Source of the DNA: Antarctobacter albus
Lineage (GTDB): Bacteria > Pseudomonadota > Alphaproteobacteria > Rhodobacterales > Rhodobacteraceae
Direction: 5' to 3'
NCBI RefSeq assembly: GCF_900101505.1
Contig: NZ_FMZI01000020.1
Location: 1 to 64,000, forward strand
Length of the DNA: 64,000 bases
A model generated the notes under the pieces. It did no database searches. It was not told the origin of the DNA and was given only the letters and a program-made list of their open reading frames with translations. Below, in pieces: positions 54,402 to 63,853 of this stretch (positions are counted from its first letter, which is position 1; each line of letters opens with the position of its first letter). The translations under genes and the position numbers were made by a program.

Positions 54402-54715
54402 GCGCTTGCCTCCTCGGGTGCGGTCGCGTCATAGGGCGGCAGGGGCACGGCGCCATCGCCGGCGACCTGCACCAGATCGGGAAAGAGCGTTTCCTGCGGC
54501 GCGTTGGCACCGTGCAAGAGCGCGAGGTGCAGCTCGCCGGCAATCCGCGTCACCGGGCCGGCGAGCCAATCCGATGCCACCGCCTCTGCAGGAAGCTGCG
54601 CGCCCTCGGGCACGCCCGAGAAATCGAAGGTTTCGCCATCGTTCACCAGAGCATCACCAAGGCGCTCGAAGGTCGGCCGCCCCTCGCGGCGGACGGGGGA
54701 AAGTGTGATCTGCAT
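54398..54715 (-). CDS. phage tail-fibre-associated protein
   Basis: The 105-residue product (MQITLSPVRREGRPTFERLG, NDGETFDFSGVPEGAQLPAE, GELHLALLHGANAPQETLFP) has the look of small conserved proteins following tail-fibre genes in Rhodobacterales phages, possibly chaperones. GGAGGCAGGA precedes its ATG and it starts ten bases after the fibre stop. Confidence 0.78.
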   Translation of the reverse strand: MQITLSPVRREGRPTFERLGDALVNDGETFDFSGVPEGAQLPAEAVASDWLAGPVTRIAGELHLALLHGANAPQETLFPDLVQVAGDGAVPLPPYDATAPEEASA

Positions 54716-54725
54716 TCCTGCCTCC

Positions 54726-55889
54726 TCAGTACCAGCGGCCGATAGCGATCAAGGAAGTCGAGATCGCATCAAGCCGGATTTGCGCGGTGTTCCACACCGA
54801 GAAATTGACCGATCCGACCGCGCCGGCCGTGGTGGTGGCGAAACGGGCGTTGTCTTGGTTCGGCGTTGCGGCAACCTGCGGCACGGCTGCGAAAGAGGCA
54901 GGGAAAGTCCAGGTCACAGCCCCCGCGCTGCTGGACGCCAGGCGCACATCACAAATCTGCGTGCCGTCCGCATAGCGGATGTAATTGCCGTTGGCGTTGC
55001 TGCCCTTTTCAAGGATCGAGCCTGTCGGGGTTCCGCCGCTCTGGCTGACCGTCCCGATCAGGTTGCTGGTCGAATAGACCTCCTCCCAATCCGTCCAGGC
55101 GGTCGCCTTGCTGCGGAACTTCATGACCGGCCCAGAGACGCTGTAGAGGATGGCAACCTGCCAAAGGTATTCCGTGGCCGCACCAATCGTCCCGGTGCCC
55201 GCCATGAGGCCAAAGGCGCCGCCCAAATCGGGAAACGGGTTCGTGCCGGCCGGGGCGCTCGCGTGCTGGCCGCCATAGGCAAAGTAGAAACCCGACAGGT
55301 CGTGCGCGTCCAGGTCGGCCACCACCGGGCCGGCATCCTCGCCAATCCCGAAATCACCGACCTTCAGGAGGCGCCCGGCGGTGGCATCGGTCGCGCTCTG
55401 GGTCACGGCCGTGCCTGTCAGGGGCACGTCAACTTGCAACGCGGCCGAGGAGAGGAGCGCACGCTGCACGCCGCCCGTGGCAATCCCGAGCTGGCCCGCG
55501 GCCTTGCGGAAAAACCCGGTATTGGTTTCGTCCTCGAAACCAATACCAGGCGCCGCCGCCGTGCCGTCCCCGAACAGGCCCGAAAGCACCGTGCCGGCAT
55601 AGCTCGACCATTGCGCGACCGCCGCCGCAAGGGCGTCATAGGCCTGCCGGTAAAACCCCACCACTGGAATGATGGCATAGGCCTGGCCGCTCTGCGTGCT
55701 GCCCAGGTAGGCCGGCGAGATCGTCAGCTCGGTGTCGCTGACCACCGCGGTGATCTCGTATTGCTCGCCCGCGCCCTCGAGGGCGAAGGCCTGCCCCACG
55801 CGGGCATTCGCCACCCAGGCGGTGCCGCTGCCCGTCACCGTGGCGCTGCCATTCGTGACCGATACGGTCCCGGTCTTATACCAGGCCAT
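54726..55889 (-). CDS. phage tail fibre protein
   Basis: The 387-residue product starts with a beta-rich N-terminus (MAWYKTGTVSVTNGSATVTG), has a shaft with GIGFEDETNTGFFRKAAGQL, as in fibre trimerisation regions, and a C-terminal domain ILEKGSNANGNYIRYADGTQ ... TWTFPASFAAVP ... SLIAIGRWY typical of tail-fibre tips. It should set host recognition. It begins 46 bases after the tail-tip protein stop, with GGAGAACGC upstream. Confidence 0.85.
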   Translation of the reverse strand: MAWYKTGTVSVTNGSATVTGSGTAWVANARVGQAFALEGAGEQYEITAVVSDTELTISPAYLGSTQSGQAYAIIPVVGFYRQAYDALAAAVAQWSSYAGTVLSGLFGDGTAAAPGIGFEDETNTGFFRKAAGQLGIATGGVQRALLSSAALQVDVPLTGTAVTQSATDATAGRLLKVGDFGIGEDAGPVVADLDAHDLSGFYFAYGGQHASAPAGTNPFPDLGGAFGLMAGTGTIGAATEYLWQVAILYSVSGPVMKFRSKATAWTDWEEVYSTSNLIGTVSQSGGTPTGSILEKGSNANGNYIRYADGTQICDVRLASSSAGAVTWTFPASFAAVPQVAATPNQDNARFATTTAGAVGSVNFSVWNTAQIRLDAISTSLIAIGRWY

Positions 55890-55935
55890 TGCGTTCTCCT
55901 ATTTCAGTTACAGAGGGTCATGTGCGGCCGGCCGG

Positions 55936-58900
55936 TCATTTCAGAACCGCCTGGCATCGCAGCACAAGATTTTGATAATCGCCGTCGTTCACGGAATTGT
56001 AGAAAATCCGAAACTGGACATCCGTCCCGAGGCGCACGAACAAGCTCGAAAGCCCTATAGGCGTGAACGCGGTGCTGACCGGAAACGGGCCGCTCAGTGT
56101 TTCCCAGCCAGACCAAACCCCGCCAACTTTCGCGCGGCCTTGCAGATAAACCTCATCCACCCCTCCGGCGTCGTCGGTCCTGACTTCCAATGCCGCCGCG
56201 ACGATCCACAATTGCGCAGCAGCTTGCGGAATTTGGGCCGTGGTGACGATGGGGCTGTTTCCGTTGATGCTTGTCGATGGTAGAGCCTCGATCACAATCT
56301 GATCCGAAACCGCGCCGGGCACGATCAGCTCGCCGGTCACTTCCAGCCGCCCCGTCACGATACTATCGGCAAAGAGCTCATCCAGCACCGCGGTCTTGAT
56401 CTGGGCAACCCCGGTGATCTCGACATAATCAGCCGCGATCTTGTAGGTGCTCACCGGGCCGCTTGTGCCCTCTGACACGCTCACCAGCTCGATCAGGTTT
56501 TGCCCGTTCAGCCGCCAGACATAGCCGGCCGCGATGCCATCCGCCTGGGCCTTGGCAAAGGCGGTGGCCGAGGCCATCGCGGTAAGACTGGCATACTCGG
56601 CCGAGATCGTTGCCTCGACCGCCGAGACCGCGCCCGCTCCGTCCACCTTGGTGTTTTGCAGGTTCGTGATCGCCGCGCTGTTGTCGCCAACATCCGATTG
56701 CAGCGAGACAATCGAGGAGGCTTGCGAGGTGATCTCACCCTCGGTTGCCGTCACCCGCGTGTCGAGGCCAGAGATCGCCGTGGCGTTGCCGTCCGCATCC
56801 GCTTGCGCCGCGTCGGCCGCGCCCTGGGCTGCGGAGACACCGGCTTGCAGCGAGGTGATCGAGGAGGCTTGCGAGGTGATCTCACCCTCGGCCGCCGTCA
56901 CCCGCGTGTCGAGGCCAGAGATCGCGCCCGCATTGACCGTGATCTCGCCCTGCGCGCCGGTCAGGGTCGCTTGCAGCGATGCGATCAACGCGGCTTGCGC
57001 CTCATCCTCTGCCGCGCGCGCCGTGCTTTCCTCCACCAGCGAGGCGGCCGTGGCCTCCTGCACGGCCTTGAGCGCCAGCCGCTCGGAAGCCTCGGCCGCG
57101 AGGCCAACATCCACCCGCGCCGAGAGATCGCGGCGCCCCTGTGCTGTCGCGCGGCGCACGGCCTCGTCTCCCGTCCAGCGGTCCCAGAGATCGGCAATCC
57201 GGCGCTGCGTGTCGTCGGCGCTGTCGTCGTAAAGCTGGCGCGTCACCTCGACCGCATCGGCAATCGCCGCCGTATCCCCCAGCGCCGTGAGACTGCCCTC
57301 GGCCGTGGTCACGCGGTCCTCGAGCCCGTCGAACGTGGCGGTTGTCACGCGCTGGTTGATCTGGCCTTGCAGGCTGTCGAGCTCCTGCGTGACCGTGGTC
57401 ATGCTGACAAGGCCGCCCGCCACCGTCAGGGTATCGGTCAGCGTGGTGATCGTACCCTCGGCCGCGTCGAGCCTGACCTCTGCATCCGTGATGCGCAGAT
57501 CGAGATCATCGAGAAGCGGGATTTGAGAGGGGTCGAGCACCGCCTCGGAAATCGCCTGGCTCACCGTGTCGTTGACATAGGCCACCGTTGCCTTGAGCTC
57601 GAGCGCTGCCTCGACGGCCGAGAGGTTGATCTCGACATTCGAGACGCGGGCCTCCGCGCGCTCGAATGCGGCGATCCGCACCGCGCCGGTCTCGCTGTCC
57701 ACAAAGATGCCCGCGCCGGCAAGTGTCTTGTTGGTGCCGAACTGCGCCCATTCCAGCCCCATGAGCCGCTGATAAGCCTCCTCGAGGCCGGTCTCGAGCC
57801 GGGGGATATCGTCGGCCAGGGCGGTGGGGCGGTCGAGCAGGCCAAAGCTGGCCTCGGCCGCGTCCCGCAGCTCGGCAATCACGCCGGTTGCATCGGCAAG
57901 CGCCGCGTCGTGGCGGTCAAGGGCCTCATCGATCTTGCCCGCAAGGGTATCGGCCAGGTCGGCCTCGGTCAGGCGCAGATCGGGCGTCGTGACCTCGAGC
58001 CAATCGGACCAGTCAAAGAGCTCCTCCTCGCCGGCGGGGCGCAGGCGGGCCTCGTAATCGGTGGCCGGCAGAACGCCCTCGGCCACCACCAGGCGCGCGG
58101 CCTCGGCCGGGGCGCGGCCCTGGGTGATCACCTCGCCGCCGGAAAGCCTCACCTCGTAATCGACGCCCCCGGCGCCGTCCTCGGTCCAGGTCGCGATCAC
58201 CGCCGGGCGGCGGCCCGTGGTGCCGTCAGAAATCGCACCGGCGACAACCGAAAGCCCCTCGAGCGCGTAGGGCTCAGGCGTCGTGACCGTGGCCGGGGGC
58301 ACGTCATAGGGCAGTTGATCCGCGGCGCTCCAATCGTAATCGCCGGGGTCGCGCTCGCGCACGGCCACCTGTGTCAGGAGCGTGCGCAGTTGCACCTGTT
58401 TCTTTTGCACCTCGAACAGCTTGGCCGCATAGCCGTTGCGGGCGCTGGTCCAGGCCACGGTTGAAAGCGGCGGCACATGCGCCGCATCCGGCGGCAGGGT
58501 CAGGCGGTGCACCCGGAACCGGCGGGCATCCTCGAGGTAACTCTTGGCGAGGCGCTGCGCTTGGATCGCGTGCGGACAGGTCGGCAGGGGCAGGCTTGCG
58601 ATCTGCCGGCGGCCATCGTCCTCGAGCTCGAGATCGGGCCGCAGGACGGTCGGCGCCTCTTTCGTCTGCCAGGCCATCACCGGCTCGGGATAGGTGATCG
58701 CCACGGCGTTGGTCGTGTCCGCCAGGCCGGGGAACGGGTCAAGCTCCTGCGGGCGAGAGATCACCACGTCCGCATCGGTGAAGAAATAGGACGGCAGGGC
58801 GGGCGCGCCGATCTGGATATACCAGGTGCCCCCCTCCTCGACCAGCTCACCCGAACAGGATGCCAGAAGATCCTCGATCACCTGCGCCGGCTCATCCTGC

Positions 58901-59865
58901 GCCACGCGCACCTCGGTGCCGGCGCGATATTGCGGCTCGGTGCCGCCGCCCTCGACGGTCACGGACAGGTCGCATTCATTCATCGCCGCGGCCCAGGTCG
59001 CCAGGGGCAAATCCTCGGCCGTGGCGCGCCCGCCCCAGGTGGCCCCGTTCGGCAAGGCGATCCCGCGCAGGATATTGTAGATCATCACGGCCGGGTTTTC
59101 GGTCGGCTCCCAGGTCGCGGGGTCATTCCAGCGATGCGCCCCGAAACCGCCCGCGCTGCCATCCTTGCGCGGGTCGTAGAGCGGCAGGCCCTCGATCTCG
59201 AAAAGCACGGTCGGCAGGCCGGAAAACTTGGCCTTGTCGCCCTTGTCCAGGATAAACGTCAGGACCGCATAGGATCGCCCCTTGCCCACCATGTCGGGGG
59301 TCCAAGGGAAGTCTGGATCACTGCCCAGGCGGTTGAGGAGATAGGGCGAGGCGGCGGTTTGCGTGCCGTCATAGAGATAACGACACACCCGGCCATCATA
59401 GGCGCCGCCCGTGTTCAGCTCGCCGCGGCCCTTACCGTCCTGCACACCGCTCCACGCCTGGCGCTCGCCGTTGACATAGATGCCGGACACCACCTGCCCC
59501 GGCAGGCCAAGATCGATCACATAGACCAGTTGCGCGCGGCGCGAGCCCCAGCTCAGGGGGGGCGCGACAAAGGCGCCGGCGGTGGCATAGCGCCCCAGCA
59601 CGAAACCCTCGGAATTGTCACCCCCGGTGAGCGTGGCCTCCGTCTTGAGGCCGCCCGCCGCCTCGGGCGCCTTGAGCTTGGCCTGCGTCAGCTTGGACAG
59701 GACAAGGCCCACGGCCAGCCGCACAAGCGCCTGGCCGATCACGCCAAGCCCCGCGAACCAGGAGCCGACCGCGGCAATCGCCGCACTGACCGGCTCGGCC
59801 GCGGCCGGATCGGCGCCCACCACCAGGAAGGCCAGCGCCAAAACAAGGATATTGAGGCGGATCAT
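55936..59865 (-). CDS. phage tail-tip / host-specificity protein (gpJ-like)
   Basis: The 1309-residue product has a hydrophobic N-terminus (about 1-60). Next is the gpJ-like tip region (GYYATAG-type LGRYATAGAFVAPPLSWGSR, YVIDLGLPGQVVSGIYVNGE), then fibronectin-like beta domains (about 520-640), a long helical stalk and a C-terminal beta domain (about 1200-1309). In the stalk, 56700-56779 and 56847-56926 are direct repeats, with 74 of 80 bases identical, set 147 bases (49 codons) apart. It contacts the host receptor and caps the tail. The ATGA overlap couples it to the DUF6950 gene. Confidence 0.88.
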   Translation of the reverse strand: MIRLNILVLALAFLVVGADPAAAEPVSAAIAAVGSWFAGLGVIGQALVRLAVGLVLSKLTQAKLKAPEAAGGLKTEATLTGGDNSEGFVLGRYATAGAFVAPPLSWGSRRAQLVYVIDLGLPGQVVSGIYVNGERQAWSGVQDGKGRGELNTGGAYDGRVCRYLYDGTQTAASPYLLNRLGSDPDFPWTPDMVGKGRSYAVLTFILDKGDKAKFSGLPTVLFEIEGLPLYDPRKDGSAGGFGAHRWNDPATWEPTENPAVMIYNILRGIALPNGATWGGRATAEDLPLATWAAAMNECDLSVTVEGGGTEPQYRAGTEVRVAQDEPAQVIEDLLASCSGELVEEGGTWYIQIGAPALPSYFFTDADVVISRPQELDPFPGLADTTNAVAITYPEPVMAWQTKEAPTVLRPDLELEDDGRRQIASLPLPTCPHAIQAQRLAKSYLEDARRFRVHRLTLPPDAAHVPPLSTVAWTSARNGYAAKLFEVQKKQVQLRTLLTQVAVRERDPGDYDWSAADQLPYDVPPATVTTPEPYALEGLSVVAGAISDGTTGRRPAVIATWTEDGAGGVDYEVRLSGGEVITQGRAPAEAARLVVAEGVLPATDYEARLRPAGEEELFDWSDWLEVTTPDLRLTEADLADTLAGKIDEALDRHDAALADATGVIAELRDAAEASFGLLDRPTALADDIPRLETGLEEAYQRLMGLEWAQFGTNKTLAGAGIFVDSETGAVRIAAFERAEARVSNVEINLSAVEAALELKATVAYVNDTVSQAISEAVLDPSQIPLLDDLDLRITDAEVRLDAAEGTITTLTDTLTVAGGLVSMTTVTQELDSLQGQINQRVTTATFDGLEDRVTTAEGSLTALGDTAAIADAVEVTRQLYDDSADDTQRRIADLWDRWTGDEAVRRATAQGRRDLSARVDVGLAAEASERLALKAVQEATAASLVEESTARAAEDEAQAALIASLQATLTGAQGEITVNAGAISGLDTRVTAAEGEITSQASSITSLQAGVSAAQGAADAAQADADGNATAISGLDTRVTATEGEITSQASSIVSLQSDVGDNSAAITNLQNTKVDGAGAVSAVEATISAEYASLTAMASATAFAKAQADGIAAGYVWRLNGQNLIELVSVSEGTSGPVSTYKIAADYVEITGVAQIKTAVLDELFADSIVTGRLEVTGELIVPGAVSDQIVIEALPSTSINGNSPIVTTAQIPQAAAQLWIVAAALEVRTDDAGGVDEVYLQGRAKVGGVWSGWETLSGPFPVSTAFTPIGLSSLFVRLGTDVQFRIFYNSVNDGDYQNLVLRCQAVLK

Positions 59866-60269
59866 ACGCGGAACGCCCTTTCTGCATCTGTCAGGGGCAC
59901 AAGGCCCAGGCCCGAGGGCCGCAGCACATAGATTGACGGCCCCTGCACGATCCCCAGGGCCAGCGCCTCGCCTTCACGCACGGCCGCCACATCGCCCACC
60001 TGGGCGCGGATCGGCGCGACCTCCTCGAGGTGCGCGGCGGCAAGCGCCACATGATCGCCGTGCCCCTCCTGCGCCAGGAGCGCGAGGCCATCCTCGAGCG
60101 TGCGATAGGTGCGGCGCCACCCCGCCGCCAGGTCGGTGCCGGTCATGGCCTCGACGGCCCCGGCCGCGAACAGGGCGCAATCATGCTCGCCGGGCCGGAA
60201 CCGCAGGCGGGCAACCTCCCCGAGATATGCGGCCAGGCGCGGCCGCCAATCCTTGCGGCGCTCAACCAT
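59862..60269 (-). CDS. phage tail-associated DUF6950-like protein
   Basis: The 135-residue product contains FRPGEHDCALFAAGAVEAMT, with the His-Asp-Cys of NlpC/P60-like folds; it is typical of small proteins placed before gpJ. In lambda the gpK peptidase occupies this spot, so a tail peptidase-type role is inferred. Its start at 60269 overlaps the previous gene by eight bases, and its stop overlaps gpJ. Confidence 0.78.
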   Translation of the reverse strand: MVERRKDWRPRLAAYLGEVARLRFRPGEHDCALFAAGAVEAMTGTDLAAGWRRTYRTLEDGLALLAQEGHGDHVALAAAHLEEVAPIRAQVGDVAAVREGEALALGIVQGPSIYVLRPSGLGLVPLTDAERAFRV

Positions 60270-60930
60270 CGGCCGTGCCCCCCCGGTTTTCCAAGCGGGA
60301 CGAAATGCCTGCCAGCTTCTCGGCAAACGACTGGCCCCCGCCCTTGCCGCCGCCGCGCTTCATGCCCCACCAGACACCCACGGCCCCGGACACGTCCGCA
60401 TAGCGAAAGAACCGATCCCCGGCATGGGTCGCGCGGTGCGCCTCATCAGACCGCCGCAGCGGCACGCGGCGGGTCAGGGCGCGGGCCGAGCTTGCCAGGC
60501 GGGCCGAGAGCGAGGCCTCGCCATTCTTGACGCCCTCGCGCAGCGTGGCCTCATCGAGCCAGCCCTTGAAAACGCGGGTAATCTCGATCAGGGCGTTTGT
60601 CTCGGGATCGAAGCGCGCGAGGTGCATTTCGACCGGCGCCTGCCGGGCGTCATATCCCCGGATGAGCTGTTGCACCTCATCGGTGACAAGAGCCAGGCCC
60701 GCGGTCTGCATCTGCACCCCGAGGCCCACCTGCGATACCAGGTCGGCCACCTCGAGCACGGCCCCGGCGCCGGTGTATGTCCGCTGATCGCCATCGATCA
60801 CAAAGGCCCGATCCTCGAGGCCGGTATGCAGGCCCATCGCCTGCGGCGTCCCGGTCTCGCGATCCTTGGCCTCGATCCAGATCAGCACCTCGAGCGCAAG
60901 CGCACCGCGCGCCACAACGGGATAGGTCAT
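60262..60930 (-). CDS. phage minor tail protein (position of lambda gpL)
   Basis: The 222-residue product (MTYPVVARGALALEVLIWIE, GDQRTYTGAGAVLEVADLVS, EVQQLIRGYDARQAPVEMHL, VPLRRSDEAHRATHAGDRFF) matches in layout the small proteins between tape measure and tip in siphophages. No catalytic motif is seen. Its start overlaps the preceding stop (ATGA at 60927-60930). Confidence 0.72.
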   Translation of the reverse strand: MTYPVVARGALALEVLIWIEAKDRETGTPQAMGLHTGLEDRAFVIDGDQRTYTGAGAVLEVADLVSQVGLGVQMQTAGLALVTDEVQQLIRGYDARQAPVEMHLARFDPETNALIEITRVFKGWLDEATLREGVKNGEASLSARLASSARALTRRVPLRRSDEAHRATHAGDRFFRYADVSGAVGVWWGMKRGGGKGGGQSFAEKLAGISSRLENRGGTADG

Positions 60931-61577
60931 CGCAGGGTTTGCCTCCACTTGAACGAAAAGCCGCTGTCGAGCACCAGATCGCGCGAGACGCCGCTGAAAC
61001 TGTCGGGCACATAGACCGCCTTGCAGATCGGTTGGATCAGCCGCACCACGTCATCGGCCGCCACCGCCTCGGGGATGCCCGGCACCACCTCGACGGTCAC
61101 TTGCGCCGGCGCGCCGACAAAGGTTCCGCCCGTCACCACCCGCGCCAGGAAATACCGGATCGGGGTCGAGCCGTAGGAAATCGAAAGATGATCGCCCGGC
61201 GTCAGCACATAACCGGACGGCAGATCGGTGAGGGTCATTTCGCGGGCGTTGCTCGCCACGCTTGCCACGCGGCAAACCGCGGCGCCCTGTATCGCGCCAT
61301 CGGGATCGGCCTGGGCAAACTCCCGGCGCCGGTCATAGACCATGAAGGGCGCACCGGGCTGGCGGATCAGGTCGATCAGGGCAAGCGTCTGATCCTGATC
61401 CTCGGCCGGCGGGATGCGGGCCTCACCCGACCAGAGCCGGGTGCCCATGCGCGCGGCCAGCACCTCGCCGCCGCCGGTTTCCGAAACGCTCATCGCCTCG
61501 CCCAGGCGAAACGAAAGCGAAGCGATGCGCAGGCCATCCCAGAAGGTCGGCGCGCCGAGCGGAAATGTGATCGCCAT
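60927..61577 (-). CDS. phage minor tail protein (position of lambda gpM)
   Basis: The 216-residue product (MAITFPLGAPTFWDGLRIAS, GTRLWSGEARIPPAEDQDQT, GAPFMVYDRRREFAQADPDG) is beta-rich and follows the tape measure gene by a TGATG overlap. I assign it as a minor tail protein by position; no catalytic motif is recognised. Confidence 0.75.
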   Translation of the reverse strand: MAITFPLGAPTFWDGLRIASLSFRLGEAMSVSETGGGEVLAARMGTRLWSGEARIPPAEDQDQTLALIDLIRQPGAPFMVYDRRREFAQADPDGAIQGAAVCRVASVASNAREMTLTDLPSGYVLTPGDHLSISYGSTPIRYFLARVVTGGTFVGAPAQVTVEVVPGIPEAVAADDVVRLIQPICKAVYVPDSFSGVSRDLVLDSGFSFKWRQTLR

Positions 61578-63853
61578 CAGTAGCGCACCCGCGGGTCACG
61601 CCGGATCGCCGCCACCCGGTCGGGCAAAATGCGGTCATATTGCGCAAGCCCACCTTGCACGCCCCGTTGCACCATTTCCTCGATCTCCGCATTTCCGCGC
61701 GCGCCGCTCACCGTGACGCTGATCGCCATCGATCCGCCGCCCTGGCTCATCGCGCTGTTAGGGATGATCCGCGCAGGCCCGACCACTGGCTCGGGGCCGG
61801 CCTCACCGGCGATGCCCCATTCGCCCGCCCCAAGCGTGCCGCCCTTGGCAAAGAACCCTTTGAAGCCGCCAAAGATGCCCGCGCCGCCGCCGCCGCCGAG
61901 GAGCCCCCCGAACAAGCCGCCGATCAGCTTGCGGATACCGGATGCAATCAGGTCTTTGGCGATCTGCTTGAACACCTGGCGCAGCGCGTCGCCCATGCTC
62001 TTGCCGTCCACAATGGCCTGTGCCATCGCGTCGGAAATCCGCCCGATATAGACCTCGAGCTGCGACGGCCCCGCGGCCTCAACCGCCTGATCCATCGCCT
62101 TGGTTGCCGCCTCGCCGGCACGGGCGGCGGCGCGGGCGGCCTCGGGCGCCTTCTCATCGATCCCGATCCGCGCGCCGTCCATCAGGTCGCGGCCGATCTG
62201 CATGAACACCCGCGAGGGCGAGTGACTGTCAACGGTCTCTTTCGCGGTGCCGATCACCCCGGTAAAGGCATTGCGGATCGCCGCCTTGGCGGTCTCGATC
62301 TTCTCGGCAATGCCAAGCCTGATCCCCTCGACCAGATCGGTCCCGAGCTGCTTTGCCGCCGCGATCACCGATTCGGCCATTTCCTTGATTGCCGCCACGA
62401 TCTTGGGGCCGAGGTCTTTGACGTAATCGACCGCGCGGCCGATCATTTCCCGCAGGCCCTCGGCAATCGCCTTGGCAATATCCATCCCGGCGAGGATGAA
62501 ATCCGGCACCTTTTCCGTGACGGCCGCCTTGATCTTGGTGCCGATGCTGCGCGCCTTCTCGACCAGGCCCGGCAGGAACTCCTCGATCTTGGCACCCATG
62601 CCGATGATCGCATCCTTCAGGGCCGAGGCGCCGCCCAGCGTGAAAAGGTCGAGCTGCGCGATTGCCGCGGAAACCGCGGCGCCGGCCACGGTCTTGATCC
62701 CCTCGAAAGCGGCCTTGAGATCGCCATCGACAAGCGCCTGATAGGTCGAAATCCCGCCGCGCAGCATGGTCTCGCCCGCCTCGAATGCGCGCTTGATCGC
62801 GTCGGCCATGCCGCTGCCGATATCCTTGGCCGCGGCGCCCACCGCCTCGAGCGCCGAAGCGGTGGCGGGGTAATCGCGCTTGATCGTGTCCCAATTGCTC
62901 GCCACATAGGCGGCCGCCGCGGCCACCGCGATGAGCCCCACGATCACTAGGCCGATGGGCGAGGCCAGCGCGGCAAGGCCCGCGGCGACAAAGCCGAGAC
63001 CCATTGCCAGCGGCCCGGCGGCAGCGGCAAAGGCCACCACCCCGGCGATGATCGCTTTCATCCTGGGGTCGAGGGCCGAGAATTTCGCGGCCCAATTCGC
63101 CAGCGTCTCGGCAATCGCGTTGAGCGTCGGCGTCAGGGCGACCGCAAGCTGATTTCCCAGGCCACGGGCCACCAGCCCCAGGCCGGAAATCGCATCGTTC
63201 GCGGTTTCGATGGCGTCGGCGTCAACCTCGCTCACGACAACGCCGAATTTTTCCATTTCCTTGCGCGCCGCCTCGATGGTCGCCGCGTCCAGGCGGCCGG
63301 CCACAAGCCCCGCGCGCGATCCGAAAAGCGCCATCGAAATGGCCGCGCGCTCGGCCTCGGGGATGGTCTCGGCAATCGCCTTGTTCAGGAACCCGATTTT
63401 CTGGTCTAGGTCCATTTCCGCCAGATCGGCCGCCCTGATCCCCAGCCGCTTGAGCGCATCGGCCGCCGGCCCCTTGCCAGTGGCCGCCACCTGGGAAAGC
63501 CGTTTCGTGAGCTGCCGCGCGACCTGTTCAAGCTCACCGCTCGAGAGGCCCGCGCGATCCGCGGCGCGGGAAAGCACCTGCACCGCCGCCGTAGAGGCGC
63601 CAAGGCTCTGCGCCATCTTGCTTTGTGCGTCGATGGTCGCGAGAGAGCTTTTGACCGCCGCGGCGCCGATCCCGACAATCGGCAAGGTCACGCGGGTGGT
63701 CAGTTTCTTGCCGATCCCGCCGAGCTTGCGAGAGGCCGCTTTCAGCGAGCGTTGCAGCCCGTTCATGCTGGCCTCGGCACGCTTGGCGCCGCGTTCGAAT
63801 GCGGCGCTATCGAGGCTCAGAAGCGCGCGCAGCGCGCCGATCTCAATTGCCAT
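61577..63853 (-). CDS. phage tail tape measure protein
   Basis: The 758-residue product starts MAIEIGALRALLSLDSAAFE. It is largely helical with coiled coils, has several hydrophobic segments in the middle (AIIAGVVAFAAAAGPLAMGL, GLVIVGLIAVAAAAAYVAS) and a Gly-rich region near the C-terminus (GGLFGGLLGGGGGAGIFGGF). This is the normal build of tape measure proteins, whose length sets tail length. It is the longest gene after gpJ here. Confidence 0.88.
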   Translation of the reverse strand: MAIEIGALRALLSLDSAAFERGAKRAEASMNGLQRSLKAASRKLGGIGKKLTTRVTLPIVGIGAAAVKSSLATIDAQSKMAQSLGASTAAVQVLSRAADRAGLSSGELEQVARQLTKRLSQVAATGKGPAADALKRLGIRAADLAEMDLDQKIGFLNKAIAETIPEAERAAISMALFGSRAGLVAGRLDAATIEAARKEMEKFGVVVSEVDADAIETANDAISGLGLVARGLGNQLAVALTPTLNAIAETLANWAAKFSALDPRMKAIIAGVVAFAAAAGPLAMGLGFVAAGLAALASPIGLVIVGLIAVAAAAAYVASNWDTIKRDYPATASALEAVGAAAKDIGSGMADAIKRAFEAGETMLRGGISTYQALVDGDLKAAFEGIKTVAGAAVSAAIAQLDLFTLGGASALKDAIIGMGAKIEEFLPGLVEKARSIGTKIKAAVTEKVPDFILAGMDIAKAIAEGLREMIGRAVDYVKDLGPKIVAAIKEMAESVIAAAKQLGTDLVEGIRLGIAEKIETAKAAIRNAFTGVIGTAKETVDSHSPSRVFMQIGRDLMDGARIGIDEKAPEAARAAARAGEAATKAMDQAVEAAGPSQLEVYIGRISDAMAQAIVDGKSMGDALRQVFKQIAKDLIASGIRKLIGGLFGGLLGGGGGAGIFGGFKGFFAKGGTLGAGEWGIAGEAGPEPVVGPARIIPNSAMSQGGGSMAISVTVSGARGNAEIEEMVQRGVQGGLAQYDRILPDRVAAIRRDPRVRY

